Source: Polymyxa betae
Lineage: Eukaryota; Endomyxa; Phytomyxea; Plasmodiophorida; Plasmodiophoridae
Assembly: GCA_003693705.1 (NCBI GenBank)
Contig: RBZT01000553.1
Coordinates: 1-64,000, forward strand
Direction: 5' to 3'
DNA: 64,000 nucleotides
Part shown: positions 10,567-22,483 of the stretch, piece after piece
How the letters are laid out: each line of letters starts with the position of its first letter
Position numbering within the stretch: position 1 is the first letter of the stretch
The notes under the pieces: generated by a model
The model's database searches: none
Seen by the model: the letters and a program-made list of their open reading frames with translations, nothing else
Told to the model about the DNA's origin: nothing
Position numbers and translations under genes: made by a program

Positions 10567-13500
10567 ATGACGACATCGAGCGCTGCCGATCGCTGGCATC
10601 ACTTCAACGTATCTCGGTTATTTGACCAAGCGGAATTAGACAGAGCGTTCAATCTGTGTGCTCAACCGTTGCAGCCAACCAGAGTACTGCATGCTGCTGA
10701 TCCAGTTGCGGATGCAAATTTCCCTAATGTTCACCGACAAATTGCAGATGTATTATCACCTCCATCATCATTGAGCATGCTGCTTTCACCAAGTCTTCTC
10801 AATGTAAGATTTTCAAATGCCACTGTCCATTACAGTGAGTAATGATATAGAAGAACCCTGCTGCGAAAGTGGCTAATACGAGCGATCCTCTCTCGTTATT
10901 TCAGACACAGATCCCTGCATCGGCTGAATCATCTGTGAATATCGACAAAGTTAGTAAGATGTCATTTCAAGCTCTGAGCCCGATTGAGCGTGGAACCAAC
11001 AGGACGCTGGGTTTTTCGATCTCAACCAGTTCTCTGGGTTGCTCAATTTCGATCCAATGGATAGGGAAGCGCTTTGCGAAGTGATCCAGGATAAAGTAAT
11101 GTCGGCTTGTTTACCGAAACACCCATCATCTCTTCGCAAACGGATACTTGTCATAGAGAAAATCCACGAAGCCTTAGAATTGTACAAGCAAGTTCCAACC
11201 GAAAAGATCTCTGATATAACAGATTCTGATAAGGAGCACAATTGGGAAGCCAAATCGAAATCTTACGAGCTATCACCAGCAGTAGAGCTGGGAATGAATG
11301 CGTTTCTGTCTATTCGTGATCGATTAGACCTCACCGAGCCTATGCTCTGCAAGAATCTAATTTGGACTCTGCGGCCAGTCTTTTCAGAAGCGTTCTCCTC
11401 AAAATTAGATATTAGCAGCGATAGCCCTATAATCTCAGCAGTCATATCATTCCTGAACGATGCTATATCAAACTCAGAACTTGAAGAGCATATTCGGTCA
11501 CAAGCTCTGGAAATTTTATTCCAAATACATGTCGGCCAGGCATCTGTATCAGGCATTCTAAAAACTGTGAAGCTTTTGCTTAGCAGAAAAGGAACGGAAT
11601 ATTGTAACCTAAATCTTTTTGCACCGCTGCAAGAGCTGGCTAATCTGGTGCATATCTCAAGTAATCTGGGATTCTCCCCAGAATTACATTCATTTGGTCG
11701 AGGAGATACGGGTCGCTTAGGCCAGGGTTCAGCAAACACCAGCATACAAATTCCACAAGTGATTGAAGGTCTTCGGGGCAAGAATATTGTCAATGTCGCT
11801 ACATTTTCGACACATTCTCTGGCAATCTCAGATTCGGGTGACGTTTATGCCTGGGGAAATGGGCAACACGGAAGGCTTGGAACGAAATCCTTAGCTAACG
11901 CTCCTACACCGATACAACTCAAGCCTCTGGTCGGTCATCGTGTTGTATCTGTAGCTGTTGGTCTTTCACATTCTGTTCTACTTTCTGACCAAGGACGTGT
12001 ATTCACAGTAAGCTAAGCTCTTGCTTTCAATCTTAATGTGCATAAGGTGACATTCTTCTAGTTTGGAAATGGAGTCAATGGGCGACTTGGTACAGGCGAC
12101 ACCAAGGAGCGACGCGTTCCCACGATGATTCAGTCTTTGGTCCAATATTCCATTGTTGGGATCGCTTGTGGGTCTGCATTTACATTTGCTCTGGGAGAGG
12201 GCGGATCGTTATTTTCTTGGGGCAAAAACACTACGGGCCAGTGCGGTCATGGAAATTTATCGGAATGTCAAACCCCAAAAAGGATTTCTGCCCTAACAAA
12301 TGAAACGATCGTTCACATTGCTGGAGGATGGGATCATGCCTTAGCTTGCAGCTCTCGAGGCATTGTTTACAGTTGGGGATGCGGCTATGAAGGAACTCGT
12401 CCTGTTTTAGGGAATGGATCCAAGACAAGACAGCACACTCCAACCGCAGTCGAGAAACTATATGGTCATCATATTGTTAAAGTAGCTGCAGGATATGATC
12501 ACTCTTTAGCTATTTGCGACACTGGAGAAGTTTTCGTTTGGGGCTCATCTGCAGTTGGACAACTTGGTTTAGGGGATACTCAGGAGAAGCTATTTCCAGA
12601 AAAAATCCAAGCATTATCCGGGCAAATAATCGTCAGTGCAGATGGCGGTATGGATCACACGTTATTTATAGCCCGGGATGGCGATGTCTACGCTTGTGGA
12701 AATGGTGCCGAGAATGCCCTTGGGGTTGCTTGTTCTGGTCCAGTGAAAACGCCCGTGCTCGTCGAATCGTTGAAGGGCAAATACATTAAGAAGGTCGCAT
12801 GTGGAGACAAATGCAGCATCGTGTTGTCAACATCTCGACTGGAGAATGATTCTGCTACAACGAATCGCCCTTTAAGGGCCCAAGATGTGATAAGAGTTCC
12901 CGGATTCGCTTTACAATCTTCAGAAAAATCACCAACCGTAGACTGGAGACAAGCTATCATGTATTCCATGGCGGTTCTTGATATGTCGTCAGTTTCTTTC
13001 GCACCGAGTGGCAATTTTCTTTGGGATGAGAGTTCTTCGATATCACCCAAGTCCTTCGAGCGGTTTTCCATCGATCTTAAAGTGGAAACGTTCGAGTACT
13101 TAGCTGAGATCCTTGAAGTTGTCGATTCGTATCGCTCTGGCATCCCTTTATCATCAAATGGCCCTTTAGGTTCTTCGACCGTTGAAGGAAGATCGGCTGA
13201 TTCTGAAGAGGATCTGAATGCCGAAGAAATATTTATTCCATTTATTCTGATTTCGATCTTGCGAGTCCTGAAAATTCATATCTGGCACGCCATTCGGTCG
13301 AACGGGAAGTTAGGGCTCTTAAACAGCATCGTTTTGAACGCCGATATTTGTCAACGCTTACATCGCTCAATAGTCGCTTTGATGAAGTCTAATCAAGCTT
13401 ATAAGATACGTCTTGAATGGAATAACTATATTAAGCAAGAAGCTGCTGAGATATTTGTTCTGGGAGTCGAGTTATGGTATCCAAACAAGGAGCTTTATGC

Positions 13501-16500
13501 AACATTTCTGAGTGAAGTCATCAACGGGAATATCCTCGACCAATTCCCGGATCAAACGCCTTTTGGCGTTTCTATGCAAGATGCCCTAATGAAACGGCTT
13601 AGTGAACCGTCATTGCTAAATAATTTCCTTCAAAGCAATCATGAATGTGGAGACAACTTGGTGTCAACTTTACTAAAGCTGATCCGGTCTGTTCACGGTG
13701 GCACTATACAGACAACAAACAACTTATTGAGCCAAACGACGGCTTCCGCTGACCGGAAAGACTCGGGCACCAATCCCGATGTCTCGTTCACCTGGGTGAG
13801 ATCACCTGTAAATCATATCCAGAAACTTACTGCCCAACCTGTGCTTTCTACGACTTTCAAACAGCGAGGTGATATTGCCCTGTTAATTGCATTCCAGCAG
13901 GTTAGATGCTACTTTTGGCAGAGCACCTTAGCTGAACCACCCTTCTAGGCTTTATTGAATCAAGTATTTCTGGAGCGTACAAATGAAGATGGCAAATTAA
14001 TGGCGACGCCTTTCGCATCTCATCGTTTCTTAACCCGATATGCTTTCGAATTAATTGATCATTGCTGCTCGATCATGGATTCTTCTTGCGATAATGCCGT
14101 CCTTCAAGAATCTGTAATTGAATCCGTTCTGCCAATATTCATTACAAGCCTTCACTGTTTCTCAAAGAACGTTTTCCTGGGCTGTGCATTACTGGACCGA
14201 TTGAAAATTTTATGCCAGGTATGACAACAGGATAGTTGAGCATCGAAAAGGGACTTTACTGAATTTGCTCATAGCGTATAGAGCACGTTCAACATCAAGT
14301 TGCTGGATCGTTCAATGCATCTTGGTTAACGGACCTTGAAGTTAGCGCTATTGATCTCTGTGGTCAGTTTTTATCAACTTTGCTGGAATCGGATGCATCC
14401 AGGATTCTCGAGGTCACGGATCATTGCGAAATTGGTCAATTCTTTGGACATTATGGACCTGCATCAAAGACGAGCTCCTCTCCCATGCAGATTTGCGCTA
14501 TGCGCTACTTAGGTAATCATTATTGTTGAACCTTTCTTGTAGCTGATTAGAACTTGCAGTTGAATTAATGCCATTGGTTTCTAACAACTTGGCTCTCGAT
14601 GCAATTCTCACATGTATGCTGCAAAAGGTTATAACGCTGATAGCCGACCCATGCGATTGGGAATTAGCTTCAATAATGGAGACATTCTATCATCTACTGA
14701 TGGGATTACCTCATCAATCTCAGCTAACAGTCATTCAGCAGCAAGCAATTACAGTTCGTGTCTTACCCTACCTAACGTCAGATTTCGTCGTTCATTCCAG
14801 TAAAAGTAGGTCTCACTCAGAATCCATTTGTGCTACTAAAGTTCTATCACTTCCAGTGCATACTGAGCTTGGAATTTTGACCTTCTTAAGGGATTGTATC
14901 TGGCGGATCCAGTATGGGCAAAGTTCAGACAATGAGCTATCTTTGATCTTATATGAAGTTCATATGCTGGCTGTTCGTGTTCTTCAATCGTTTATGTTGC
15001 AAAGCGATGACATTATCCAGCCAGCAATGGAAGCGCTCTTCCAGGAACTTTCTTCTGCAGCAACCTGGTCATTATCAACAGCAGCTCTGAAATCATCGAA
15101 TACCGATCAACAAGCGCCATCCCTGCACTCGTCAGCTATTATGTTAATTGGATTGTCACGATGCTTAAGCTCAGAATGCGTTGAACTGCCCAACATTTGC
15201 CAGGACCCACTTACTGATTTCACTTTGTCAGCATGGTTTTGGACCTCGGAATCTTCTGCCCTGGTGCTCCAGTTCAAAGGACAGCCAGCATTCTTCTCTG
15301 TTTCTATCGATTCGGTTCGTGGGATCGTGGGAGCAACTGAAGTTCGTCATGACTCTCCTTTGGAGCCTAATCATTGGCATTTGCTTACATTAACGGTTAA
15401 GAACCGGCAGCTACGGCTCTTCATCGATGACACTTTAGCAAATCAGCAGACTGCTGTTTCTGCTTTTCCCGCTTTTCCAACTGATATCCCGTTGCTCTTG
15501 ACTGGAAATGTAACTGTCTTTTTTAATCCTTTTTCGCAAACATTGTTCTCAACTGTGACTAGATTGGAAACCGTATTTGCGCGTTACGCTGGTGGAACGA
15601 AGCCTTATCGCCAGAACAAGTATCTGAATTATATCAAGAAGGGCCCCATCGACTTACTGATCGCAAAAAATCGACTCCATTCGTGAAAGCAAATTCGCTA
15701 GTTGTGGCCCTTCATGACTGTGTTCCGTACGAGTATTTGTGTATGCTTAACTGCATGACGTCAGTCTGGGGCGTCCGCAACAACTTAGACTCCAAATGGG
15801 CTCTCGTATTGACAAACTTGTTGAAAAATGGCACAGCCCGAATGAAGATTGTTATCTTAAGGACAATCGGCAATTTACGCGAAAAAGATTTATTCGAATT
15901 TGAACCGGTATGAAGCTTAATTTTCCTGAAATTCAAAAAACTGATAAGAATTAAACAAGTTGCTGTGGTCGATGTGCAATCACCTGTGGTTATGCAATGA
16001 CGATAACGTGACCCGTCCTGAAGATGATGAAATATGCATTAGACAAGAATCCATAAGACTCTATCAACAACTTCTTTGCTTTCCCGCTATTCGAGACTTA
16101 TTGTTGGCCAGGCTACGGCTGTGTGTTAACGAATTACTGACGGCAGGCGAAATCAGTAACAACTGTGTTTGTGCTTTAAGTATTCTTGGGGGTTCTATAT
16201 CGATGGTATGTGTTTTTTTGTCCTTTCTGATACTGAGATCACAAAGCGAATTTGCTTTCTCAGATAACTGTTGGCAGCCATGTGACATTGCCAAACGATG
16301 CTCAAGGCGTGATCACCTCAATCGATTCCAAAACCGGAGTTTGCCGCATCCTTGTTGAAAATGAAAAGCCCCTGTCTAACGATAAAAGACGACTGAAACG
16401 ATTTGTTCTGTGCCAAGAACTCATGTCGAAATGTCAGCCGACGGAACAGCCCTGTAACATTACATGGACTCCAGAGATCATCTCTGTCATGTCATCGTTG

Positions 16501-19063
16501 ATCATCAAGTCCATCGAGAAATTGCAAGCAATGACATCTTCCGCTACAGCATCCTCGAAGACCAGTGTCTTATGGGCTTGTATCGCTACTCAAGGTTTCA
16601 GCTGCATAGCTAATCTGCTCTGTCAACCCACGAAATTGCTTGAGTTCAACATTGTTCCGTCGTTGCAGGCAAGTGGAATTATCAATGCTGTTGCCAAGCT
16701 AGCGTCGACTCCTCTTCTTCAAAATATTCAACCGAAATTTCGCTCAATCAGTAACTTGAAAGGCTTTGTAAGATCGTTTTTGTCTCGCGAGAAACCTCTA
16801 GAGGCCAGAGCCAATATGATTGTTGGATCTGGAAGGAGAGGAATCATTCCGGTTCAGATCGTGTCATCTTTGGAGTCATTAGGTTTGATTCCGCTGAGAT
16901 CTCCTCCGGCCCCTGTTGTTCCCAATCCTGACCCAAATGCAGCAGCATATAAGTGTCCGGGTTGCTCACAGCAAGATTTAACCATGCCCACGTAAGCATC
17001 CTATTTTTAAAATGCTATGATACTGATCTGTTGGGATATCAGACTGCTTGTACATTTTCAGAAGCATCATTCGAAGGCAGCGATTCGGTCAGAATGCCCT
17101 TTATGCTCAGCCTCCTCTCGTGCCATTTCTGGAACCGTTCATTCGTCAATCTCGAATCATTTCAAAAGGTGCCACAAATCGCTGGCTGCACATGGCTCCG
17201 ATCTTCCAGTTTCTACTGTCTCACAGGATTCTGTTGCCAAATTGATGGCGATGGGATTTGAAGTGGATCACTGTATATATGCTTTGGAACAGAGCAATGA
17301 GGATCTAGTTGCTGCTACTAATTGGATACTGAATAACCTCAGTACTGTTGGGGCTTTAGTTGAAGCGAAAAAAGCAGCGGCTGCTGCTGATAGTGCAACT
17401 CAAGCTCTGACACCAGAAGACGCTGTTGATGAGAACAACTCATATGAGGTTGCTCGAAAGAAAGCCAACGAGGCTGCAGAATCTTCGAGGGATTACTTCG
17501 AGCTTGAGTGCGGATCTGTCATTCCAAATATGAATCCAGATTTCAAGTCGTCTGCGATAGCGTCGACTGCTTCGAATTACTTCCATACATTTTTGGAATT
17601 AGCTGTCATGACTGCAAGATACTGCTGCATTCTTTGCATCAAGCATGAAATTCCCATCCACCTCGATGTTAAAGAGTACTTAAACTTACTGAAGCTGACG
17701 GTTTTCAGAGGGCACATTCATCCCAACGATCACAAGAACGCTGAGGTCCATTTGGAATATGTAAGAGGTAGTAAATAATAATTGGAATCACTAATTCTTC
17801 TCATAGTTGAAAAAATCTTCGTCAAAAGACCACACGTCCAGCATAATTGATGAAACTCTTCATCAGCTAAGTCTGGCAGTTTCTGAAGAGACTTGCTGCT
17901 TATACGAGGAAATACCTTGGGGCTCTCGATCAATTGATTGCACCGACCTTCAAGCTGTTGATGACCAACGCCTATGTCTTGAGAGGGTTTCTCTGCTCAC
18001 TGAAAGCGGCATCGTTCCTCAGGTGAGCTGTAAAGCCAGTAGAGTTGAAGTTATGATTTTTATACGGTTATGTCAATATAGATCATTGTTAAAGGGTCAG
18101 ATTTGATCGTGAAGGCCTTATATAACGCCAACGTGCATGTCAAGATGCTTGCTTTTAAGTTGCTTTCCGATCCAGCTGCCAGCGGCATTCAGTTACCGAT
18201 GGATCGGCTTTGCCTCCTATTATCACGGTGTCTAATTCATGATCAGCTCAAAAAGCAGAAGCAAAATTCTCCATTCACATCTGCGTTGTTGCAACTTTGC
18301 CTGGCTCGAGTAGAGATACCGACAGAAGTTTACGTTCATGCATCAGATGTTGCAGTTTGTGACATGCTCTTCGATGATATGTCGCCGTTGAAAGTTTCCG
18401 AAGATGGTAATAGCGTTGTTCACATGATGGATGGTGTATGGTTGTCAGCAGTCAGCAAGCAACCAATCACTATTGCACAAGACCCAACACATATGGCATC
18501 ATCAGAAAAATGTCGAGTCAGTTTGGCATTCAGCCTTGACAACATGACTAATCGAATGATATCATTGGGAATGGCAACAGATCCCAATGATGTATCATGT
18601 TGCTGGGTTGGTTCATCTGAAGGTACTTGGGGTATTATGGCTGATGGATCTGTCTGGTTTGCTGGCCAAAGAGTCTTCAATCTAAACATATGTTTTGAGT
18701 CGAACGATGTCATCGGTTTTGTTTTCGATCTGGTCAGTTCCCATGATTGCAAACCTTGATTGATTCCTTACAATGAAGTAGAGATTCGGAACTGCATCGC
18801 TGTATCGCAATGGAACTGAACTTGGGCAAGTATTTCGTAATCTTCGTGGAACTGTCTATCCTTGTATATCGTTGTTTCATCAGAATAGTTGCGTCTCATT
18901 TAAGAAAGGGTATTGTATCAATATTTTACTGAACACTCATATGCTTATGTTGGTTGACATTAGATGGCAAAGACCGGAATCCAGTCCATATCAGCAGGAC
19001 TTAGAATCGGTAGCATGTAACTTGCATCAAAATCCTTGTGCAGATCCTCAAGAGATTCAGTGA
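10567..19063 (+). CDS. Giant RCC1/LamG/zinc-finger/UBA/SPRY protein, HERC-like but without HECT
   Basis: Fourteen exons join in frame: 10567-10803, 10905-10949, 11003-12007, 12062-13900, 13949-14218, 14284-14512, 14560-15591, 15639-15907, 15960-16205, 16264-16991, 17043-17760, 17807-18022, 18082-18732 and 18782-19063 (7767 nt, 2588 aa). A seven-blade RCC1 propeller spans about 320-685 (HSFGRGDTGRLGQG; YAWGNGQHGRLG; FSWGKNTTGQCGHG). A LamG/concanavalin-like fold lies at about 1413-1545, and a small beta module (VGSHVTLPNDAQGVITSID) at about 1725. Two C2H2-like fingers follow (CPGC and CPLC with HFQKHH and HFKRCH), then a UBA domain (VAKLMAMGFEVDHCIYALEQ) at about 2027-2068. A SPRY-like domain spans about 2375-2540. 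Such modules occur in HERC-type ubiquitin ligases, but no HECT or RING is present before the stop. Probably a ubiquitin-binding scaffold. An optional in-frame 54-nt intron near 18910 is possible. Confidence 0.85.
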
Positions 19064-19205
19064 TTATAAATTGATATTTATTGCTATTGTTGCATTGGCA
19101 TCTCATTCAAAGTACTACGAGACCAATGGTCCCACTTTAGACTTCATACTTTTGATTTGATACCCATCATGAAAAATATGCAACCGGAAGCATTGAATCA
19201 CCAGA

Positions 19206-20246
19206 TTGGACACCATTTGTTCCGGGCGAAATCGTCAAAGGGAACCCGCCGCCCCAACCAAAATGTGTTTCGATTTTCTGAGTTCAGTATGCGGGTGTAT
19301 GTCGTCATGTTGTTCGTGCTGTGCAAACACGTGTTTCTGTCTGACAGCATGTAGCATCTGCTGTAATAATTGTAGCTCAGAGCGTCAATCAGGTTCAAAG
19401 ACTCATTCTTCACCCGCTCTTAGAACCTACTCGCCACTGAAACTCGCCTCCAAAGTTCATATTCAAGACGTGATGAAGACGCTGATGCTGACCCGCAATC
19501 ATCGTTCCAAATCCGATATTGAAGGCGCCCTTCAGGATGGCGAGATGGGATTCAGTCGCCCTATCCAGCTTTTAAAATGGCTCAGCGATGACCGTATCAC
19601 GGTCGCGATTTACTCATTTCAGTTCGAAATTGTGATTGCGTTCCATGTCGATGCCACCACCGACCATTTCCTCCAATCAACGTCCTGCGATCCGGTCCGG
19701 TTCGTGGATGCAATCGGGGTCGCCGGCCGAGTTCATGACGGTGTTCTACAGGAATGGAACCCAATCTGCGAACAGGTTCAACGTCAGATTCAGCTGTTTG
19801 TTCGTGATAACCCGTCCGGTCTGGTGACAATGGCTGGATACGGGCCAGGAGGTGCAATCGCCTCCTTAAACGCCATCTATACGCAAACACAGCTGTTCCT
19901 CAGCGATCGCTTGCGTCTGATGACATTCGGTGGTATCCGGTTCGCGACTCGCAAGATGCGGGATGCTGCCGGCACCCTTCTGAGCGGCAACTCCTTCGAT
20001 TTCATCTCTGGCGCCGACCCGATCTACGCCCGCAAGCGATATGCGACTTTGGGCAGCAAATATTTCCGGATCGGACAGCTGATTCATATACGGCCGGATG
20101 ACGAATATCGTGCATATGATCGGTACTGGACTAACTGGGAGCGAATGCGTCAGAGTTCAGATCCAGATCAGCACGATCTCGAACGCTATCAGATCGAGAT
20201 TGAAGCCTGGAATGGAAATGTCATCCGAATACCGAAATCGAAATAA
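19206..20246 (+). CDS. Class-3 lipase-fold protein lacking the nucleophilic serine
   Basis: Single exon of 346 aa; an internal ATG at 19263 (MCFDFLSSVCGC) may be the real start. The N-terminus is very rich in cysteine (CGCMSSCCSCCANTCFCL, then CSICCNNC), a pattern typical of multiple palmitoylation and membrane attachment. The rest resembles the alpha/beta hydrolase class-3 lipase fold, with the nucleophile elbow region at about residue 213. Where active lipases have GHSLGGA, this protein has GYGPGGA, so the serine is glycine. The later Asp motif (ISGADPIYARK) is kept. It is likely a catalytically dead membrane-bound lipase relative. Family call moderate, loss of serine directly visible. Confidence 0.7.
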   Translation: MDTICSGRNRQREPAAPTKMCFDFLSSVCGCMSSCCSCCANTCFCLTACSICCNNCSSERQSGSKTHSSPALRTYSPLKLASKVHIQDVMKTLMLTRNHRSKSDIEGALQDGEMGFSRPIQLLKWLSDDRITVAIYSFQFEIVIAFHVDATTDHFLQSTSCDPVRFVDAIGVAGRVHDGVLQEWNPICEQVQRQIQLFVRDNPSGLVTMAGYGPGGAIASLNAIYTQTQLFLSDRLRLMTFGGIRFATRKMRDAAGTLLSGNSFDFISGADPIYARKRYATLGSKYFRIGQLIHIRPDDEYRAYDRYWTNWERMRQSSDPDQHDLERYQIEIEAWNGNVIRIPKSK

Positions 20247-20386
20247 ACTTCCATCGAAACTATGACAATGAATTGTGAAATCTTCCCCTATTAATTCAAT
20301 AGATATATTCCCCCTATGAACTCAATAGATATATATTGGTATTCAGCACAATGACGGAATGCTGCCTATTAAGCATCATCATTAAA

Positions 20387-21190
20387 TTACTGAATTGAAC
20401 AGCAGCTCTTTGGTAAGGCTTTGGTCTGCTTATAGAACTGTTTCGACCTGGATGATAAATCGGCCGACTTCTGTACTAGATTATCGATCTCATCACCACG
20501 ACCTAATGTCTGCTCGATATTCTTATGCATGATATTCTTGACAGCTTCAATCTCTTTCAATGTCAATCCGATCTTATCGTTCTGATTTGGATCTTGAAAT
20601 CTATAAGTCAATCAGCGATCAAACATTCAACAGACGCAACATCACTAACTTTTGTATGGCCTCGTTAATAAATGGTACATCATAATTATGATCAGATGTT
20701 TTTGTCTTCCAATCTAACATGTAGTATTAGAAATACCTTTCAGAAATAGTCGTGTATCAATACCAGAGATAGTTTCCTCGAATTTGTTGAGGACAGCCTG
20801 GACCAGAGCATGTGCTTTCTTATCTGGATATTCTTGATCTGTAATAACAAACCCAACAAGACCATTTCCTTTCTGATAATAATGTGCTGAATGCCCTGTT
20901 ATGATATCCATTAATACCAAACTCAGCGATAATCTCGTTCAGATCACCTTCATGATCAAGACTGTTACGCTGACCTACAGTCGCCTTCTTACCTGCCGAT
21001 CTGGCCAAAAAAATGGACATTTCTTGAACACTATCATGCCATTATATACGACATCCAAGATCGAGATCTCATCAGTCTACCTCTTCCTCTGGAAGAACTG
21101 AAACGACGATAACTGATGCTGCTGAGCGAGCAGAATAGGCTCCGGTAATGTGGGTGATGTGGACATCACCACGATGCTGATTAACTTCAT
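20387..21190 (-). CDS. YKT6: R-SNARE YKT6
   Basis: Prenylated longin R-SNARE for ER-Golgi, vacuolar and autophagosome fusion. Five exons, 21190-21081, 21030-20948, 20895-20764, 20713-20650 and 20600-20387, total 603 nt (200 aa; human 198). The longin domain begins MKLISIVV and runs through LSSFQFFQR, SVQEMSIFLARS and GLVGFVITDQEYP. The SNARE helix includes LTLKEIEAVKNIMHKNIEQTLGR (central Arg at the zero layer region). The protein ends SCCSIQ: a CaaX box CSIQ preceded by a cysteine, as in YKT6 where the two are prenylated and palmitoylated. The third intron must use the donor at 20763 (50 nt), because an apparent 23-nt intron inside it breaks the family alignment. Confidence 0.95.
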
Positions 21191-21274
21191 GATAACGCCT
21201 GGATTAAATGATGATCTTGATATATAGAGAGATGATAGAGAGAGTGATGATGTGACTACATCACAGTACATAGG

Positions 21275-21400
21275 GTTGGGGTTAGATGGGGCGATGGGGT
21301 GCCTCTACAGATGGGTTTATATGGGGCCATGGGTTATATGGGGTGATGGAGTTATGAGGTGATGGGGTTATATGGGGCCATGGGGTGCCTCTACAGAGCA
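21275..21400. repeat. Imperfect G-rich direct repeats between YKT6 and MTG1
   Basis: The block repeats TTATATGGGGCCATGG (about 21317 and 21368) and ATGGGGTGCCTCTACAG (about 21294 and 21380), with further GATGGGGT words. It lies in the gap between the 5' end of YKT6 and the 3' end of MTG1. A related G-rich block is at 38690-38830. Confidence 0.7.
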
Positions 21401-21442
21401 GTGTCTCTCACATACATGAGTACAGTACATGTCGGTGGCGAT

Positions 21443-22306
21443 CTATTCGAGCTGATCAAGCATGAACTTTCCCAGGTCACCCTCCCTGAACTGTTGTAGA
21501 TAGAACGCCAGAGCACGATCAAGATCTAACTCAGCAGTGGATGATAGATAGAAGGATCGCCTTCGGGCTAATTGGACCAGAAACTCATGGAATTCTGTCT
21601 CTGTGGGCTTCATACCGGTCATGATCTCATACAGATATTGGCCTGTCAGATAATTGCCAACAACATGATCCGGGATAGAATGAATTAGCGATAGCTGCTG
21701 GGCCTGTACGTCACTGTGGATAGCGGGCGGCAATATCCCAGGTGTATCGAGTAGATAGAGATTGTGCTGGCCCAGCTGTAAACGTGAGATGGATCGAGTT
21801 AGACCGGGACGAGCTCCGACCAGCACCGATTTCTTGTCGCGTTTTAGTGATCGGATGATGGAGGATTTGCCAACATTCGGGATACCGACGATCATCACCA
21901 GACGTGGTGTTGTTCGGAACCGAGAGCAGGATGAGGCGGCGTCGATGATCGAGGTTATCAGCGTTTGATGATCACGACGTGATACGAAGCGGATCTCGGG
22001 TGTATCTGGTGATTGCATCAGGATGGCGTCTTGAATACGATGGCGTTGAGAGAGATCGGCTAGATCAGACTTGTTCAAAACAATCAGACGACGTTTACTT
22101 GCTATTAATGGATGTAAATGTATACTGGCTGATGTAAGAGGTAGACGAGCATCACGAACTTCCACAATCATATGGACTTGTTTCATATATTGATCCTGAA
22201 TTTGACGTACTGATGATGACATATGTCCTGGATACCATGATGCTGCAGCTGGTCCAGATCTGCACATATCATGCAGCAGACGACGATAACATTCTCGAAC
22301 CAACAT
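21443..22306 (-). CDS. MTG1: Mitochondrial ribosome GTPase MTG1 (YlqF/RbgA family)
   Basis: Circularly permuted GTPase that assists assembly of the large mitochondrial (or organellar) ribosomal subunit. Single exon, 287 aa. The permuted order is visible: G4 (VLNKSDL, about residue 80) comes before G1 (GIPNVGKSS, about 142) and G3 (LDTPG, about 185). The start of the domain, ASWYPGHMSSSVRQI, and the EVRDARLPLTSAS motif are diagnostic for the YlqF/MTG1 family. The N-terminal 20 residues are basic/hydrophobic (RECYRRLLHDMCR), which fits organelle targeting. Divergent from the hot-dog gene across 177 bp. Confidence 0.92.
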   Translation of the reverse strand: MLVRECYRRLLHDMCRSGPAAASWYPGHMSSSVRQIQDQYMKQVHMIVEVRDARLPLTSASIHLHPLIASKRRLIVLNKSDLADLSQRHRIQDAILMQSPDTPEIRFVSRRDHQTLITSIIDAASSCSRFRTTPRLVMIVGIPNVGKSSIIRSLKRDKKSVLVGARPGLTRSISRLQLGQHNLYLLDTPGILPPAIHSDVQAQQLSLIHSIPDHVVGNYLTGQYLYEIMTGMKPTETEFHEFLVQLARRRSFYLSSTAELDLDRALAFYLQQFREGDLGKFMLDQLE

Positions 22307-22483
22307 TACTATCAGTTTAAAGGTTAATACCGTCTATGAATAGAACATGCGCACTTACGCACATGTGCAATGTTGCGAGATACTGATGCGGGTGACGCCA
22401 GCCTCAAATCACTTTTTTCACTTCACCTCTGTTATAAATGTTTACGGATATTTTGAGTTTACAGATTAAATTGATAATACAAA

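Noticed and set aside
11263-11793. A 176-codon minus-strand frame
   Set aside because: Antisense to exon 3 of the RCC1 gene, which has clear repeats.
15592-15690. Apparent frameshift in the RCC1 giant gene
   Set aside because: A 47-nt GT-AG intron (15592-15638) restores the frame and the total coding length stays a multiple of three.
20714-20736. A 23-nt GT-AG intron in YKT6
   Set aside because: Using the donor 27 bases upstream gives a 50-nt intron, typical of this genome, and a better fit to the YKT6 family.
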